The notes under the pieces were generated by a model, which saw nothing but the letters and a program-made list of their open reading frames with translations, had not been told where the DNA came from and ran no database searches. Positions 62,280-64,000 of a DNA stretch of 64,000 bases are shown here, piece by piece. Both the position numbers and the translations under genes were made by a program. Within the stretch, counting starts at the first letter, position 1. Every line of letters starts with the position of its first letter. This stretch comes from Paragorgia papillata (Eukaryota; Cnidaria; Anthozoa; Scleralcyonacea; Coralliidae): contig JAWNZC010000329.1 of NCBI GenBank assembly GCA_035771165.1, forward strand, positions 140,001-204,000. The letters are read 5' to 3'.

Positions 62280-63955
62280 CTGACAAATCAATAAAAATTA
62301 ATTAAAATAGATGATATTATTACAAAAACAATTCTTTATTTATTTATGGCATGGATTTATGAAATAATTTTTAAAAAATGTCCTGATTTTCGACAGACAT
62401 ATATTGTGAACAAACACATTTTGATTTTTCTGATGAAAATCTACATGTATTTTTATGCACTAAAAATGGAGCAACAGTTATTTCTAACCTGGGTTAGTAG
62501 AAGGTATATCAACAGCTTTCATACTCCATCTAGCATTTTGTTTTTTGATGGCCTCATCCCTTGATTGTTTCTCTAGCATACTGTGCATAGGCAAAGAAGT
62601 CATTAGTTGCAGTTCTGTTTTGGCTTTATACAAGGTTTTGTCTTGAATGGCACACAGTGCTGTCTGGTAAATATCTTCAACATAGTCTACAGTAAACGTT
62701 AAGGATGATATAAACCAACAGCAATCTTTGCCTTAATAAGCTTTTGCTATTTGTAGGGTATTGTTAATTTTGTAAAAAGAATGCATAATTATTTTGTAAA
62801 TAAAATTGTAAGTGTACACTTGTGAAAATATTACCAAAATTCTGGGTGACTGTCACCTTCCTTACAACAGCATCGCCATTCTTGAATTTAGGATAATCCA
62901 CTTTAACTTGGTTAACACCATTGATTTTCTTTACATTTCTTCTCAAGTTGTTGTTAAAATGAATAACGGCTAAGGCATGTCTAGAAAAATAAATATAACA
63001 GAATGACTTGACGGTTTTGTACTGTAGTTTCTATATGGTTTCTTATGATTTTATCATTTTACTTGTTGAGAAAGATATGCAGAAATGGGTTGTTGTTCAA
63101 ATACTGTACACCACCTGCAGAACATCCCAGGAAAGGAATAGCTGATCATTTTAGGTGAGAATTGATTTAACACGGAATGAAAACCTTCCAGGCAGCTGGT
63201 CTGATCCAATAGAGAGGCTTTCATAATTCCAGCAATAAGACTTCGCTTAGTCAAGGCAGCATACATCTTGTTATAAGCAATAGAATCTGGAACATTGAAA
63301 AATTAAAAACATTATAAATTAATAACTTACTATATTAGTACATGTACTGACAGTACTGTATACTGTATATAATATTAATGCCTTTTTTGTAGGGAATTAG
63401 CGGTAGGCTTAAAAATTTCAGCTTGCTATAAAATAAACAATTCACAGTTAAAAAACAAGTTGGAGGCTGACAGAAGTAACATTCTTGGTGATTTTGGGAT
63501 CATTTAAAGTGATCAACTTCTGTACAATGTCTTTTGTATACCAATTACGTTTTATTATCCAGTGGCAAATAATCTAATATAATCATTACTGAAGGGGGGG
63601 AGGGGATTTTATAGATGAACGTCTGGCATTAGCCAGAATAAAATACTAAAGACCAATTTGGACAGGAAAGAGTTAAACCTTAATTGGTTAAATTAATTGT
63701 TACCTTCATTAAGCCATTTGCGATCTTTGATATGCAAATCATGTGCACACTTGTCGAACAGCCTATCTGGTAATCCACTGTGTTTGTTTATAACGTGGCT
63801 TAAAAATGACTTGAACTTTGCCCATATTACCAATCCATTACCACTGAATGTCGATGTGGCACTCCAAAACAAGTGGTTGGTGCATGGTTTGATCCATTCC
63901 AAAAGTGACTCACATCCACTTTCCTTTGCAAGTTTGGTCAAGACTTTGTTCACCT
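62164..63955 (-). CDS. Partial multi-exon gene with C-terminal zinc knuckle
   Basis: Exons on the minus strand: 63955-63704, 63286-63115, 62980-62835, 62686-62489 and 62279-62164 (TGA). All have GT/AG ends and compatible phases (1, 2, 1, 1). The 5' part lies beyond the window. Recognisable lines: CESLLEWIKPCTNHLFWSAT, SHVINKHSGLPDRLFDKCAH, TSCLEGFHSVLNQFSPKM, LAVIHFNNNLRRNVKK and YPKFKNGDAVVRK. The last exon has CSICKNPMKGHKNITTC, a CxxC-H-C knuckle. I recall such proteins as frequent and uncharacterised in aquatic invertebrates, and a transposon origin is plausible (inference). The skeleton of Trp, Cys and His suggests a nucleic-acid-handling role, but no catalytic triad can be named. All five exons are intact. 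Confidence 0.75.
62489..62686 (-). CDS. Exon of partial minus-strand gene
   Basis: Acceptor TTACTGTAG, donor CCAG/GTTAGA, phase 1 both ends. It encodes YVEDIYQTALCAIQDKTLY and a charged helical stretch. If the donor is not used, TAG follows at once. Confidence 0.7.
62835..62980 (-). CDS. Exon of partial minus-strand gene
   Basis: Acceptor ATTTTTCTAG, donor TTTG/GTAATA. It rebuilds an Arg codon with the upstream exon and encodes HALAVIHFNNNLRR and YPKFKNGDAVV. Confidence 0.72.
63115..63286 (-). CDS. Exon of partial minus-strand gene
   Basis: Acceptor AATGTTCCAG, donor GCAG/GTGGTG. It encodes KMYAALTKRSLIAGIMK and SCLEGFHSVLNQFSPKM. Phase 1 in, phase 2 out. Confidence 0.72.
63704..63955 (-). 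CDS. First visible exon of partial minus-strand gene
   Basis: Acceptor TATCCTTTTAG, donor GAAG/GTAACA. It encodes ESGCESLLEWIKPCTNHLFW and DRLFDKCAHDLHIKDRKWL. It starts in phase 1, so at least one more exon exists upstream, beyond the window. Confidence 0.72.
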
Positions 63956-63966
63956 CTAAAAGGATA

Positions 63967-64000
63967 ATACAATACAATACAATACAATACAATACAATAC
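63967..64000. repeat. (ATACA)n microsatellite at window end
   Basis: A pentanucleotide ATACA/CAATA run of at least 30 bp that continues past the edge. Confidence 0.85.

Overview
The window looks like nuclear DNA of a cnidarian, probably an anthozoan such as a coral or sea anemone. This is inferred from the mix of features: AT-rich DNA by eye, spliced genes with GT/AG junctions, an ankyrin-Roc-COR protein, free-standing P2X7-type C-terminal zinc domains, DUF3504/Crypton-type tyrosine recombinases, a ZNF862-like hAT transposase, Penelope and Ty3 remnants, and many small inverted-repeat elements. There is no operon structure. No species can be named from sequence alone.

1-5.2 kb holds little beyond a broken tyrosine recombinase (3.8-4.8 kb) ending in a long ACGC/ACAT microsatellite. 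5.6-40.5 kb can be read as one minus-strand gene. It has two ankyrin-repeat exons (40.46-39.84 kb), two small linker exons (25.1 and 21.3 kb), three copies of a 63-nt acidic exon (12.8, 9.5 and 9.0 kb), a 2.1 kb Roc-COR GTPase exon (7.9-5.8 kb) and a short last exon. Every internal exon is symmetric, phase 1 to phase 1, so any subset joins in frame.

The introns of that gene are filled with nested mobile DNA. These include a non-autonomous element split by a 411-bp MITE, a two-exon tyrosine-recombinase element (16.5-18.6 kb), a 1-kb MULE-like foldback with 9-bp target duplication, a 2-kb foldback with internal purine-rich arrays, a Penelope remnant, and a 10.1-kb Ty3-type LTR element. The LTR element has 134/139-bp LTRs and a 5-bp target duplication. 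It is itself split by a foldback-like structure whose arms are inverted arrays of a 10-bp minisatellite (33.4-39.0 kb).

40.5-50.4 kb carries the ANK-Roc-COR promoter area, an unrecognised broken minus-strand ORF, a 4.7-kb near-palindromic transposon with 7-bp target duplication, and a likely two-exon non-coding plus-strand transcript whose 5' region resembles the ANK-Roc-COR promoter. 50.4-56.4 kb is a 6.0-kb hAT-type transposon with an 8-bp target duplication, subterminal TGCCGCA repeats and a multi-exon ZNF862-like transposase with one in-frame stop. 56.4-58.1 kb has a possible small two-exon gene. 60.8-61.8 kb is a three-exon P2X7 C-terminal-like zinc-domain gene. It is convergent with the 3' part of a minus-strand multi-exon gene (62.2-63.96 kb) that ends in a zinc knuckle and runs off the window.

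All exon models rest on visible splice signals, phase agreement and domain logic, not on transcripts.
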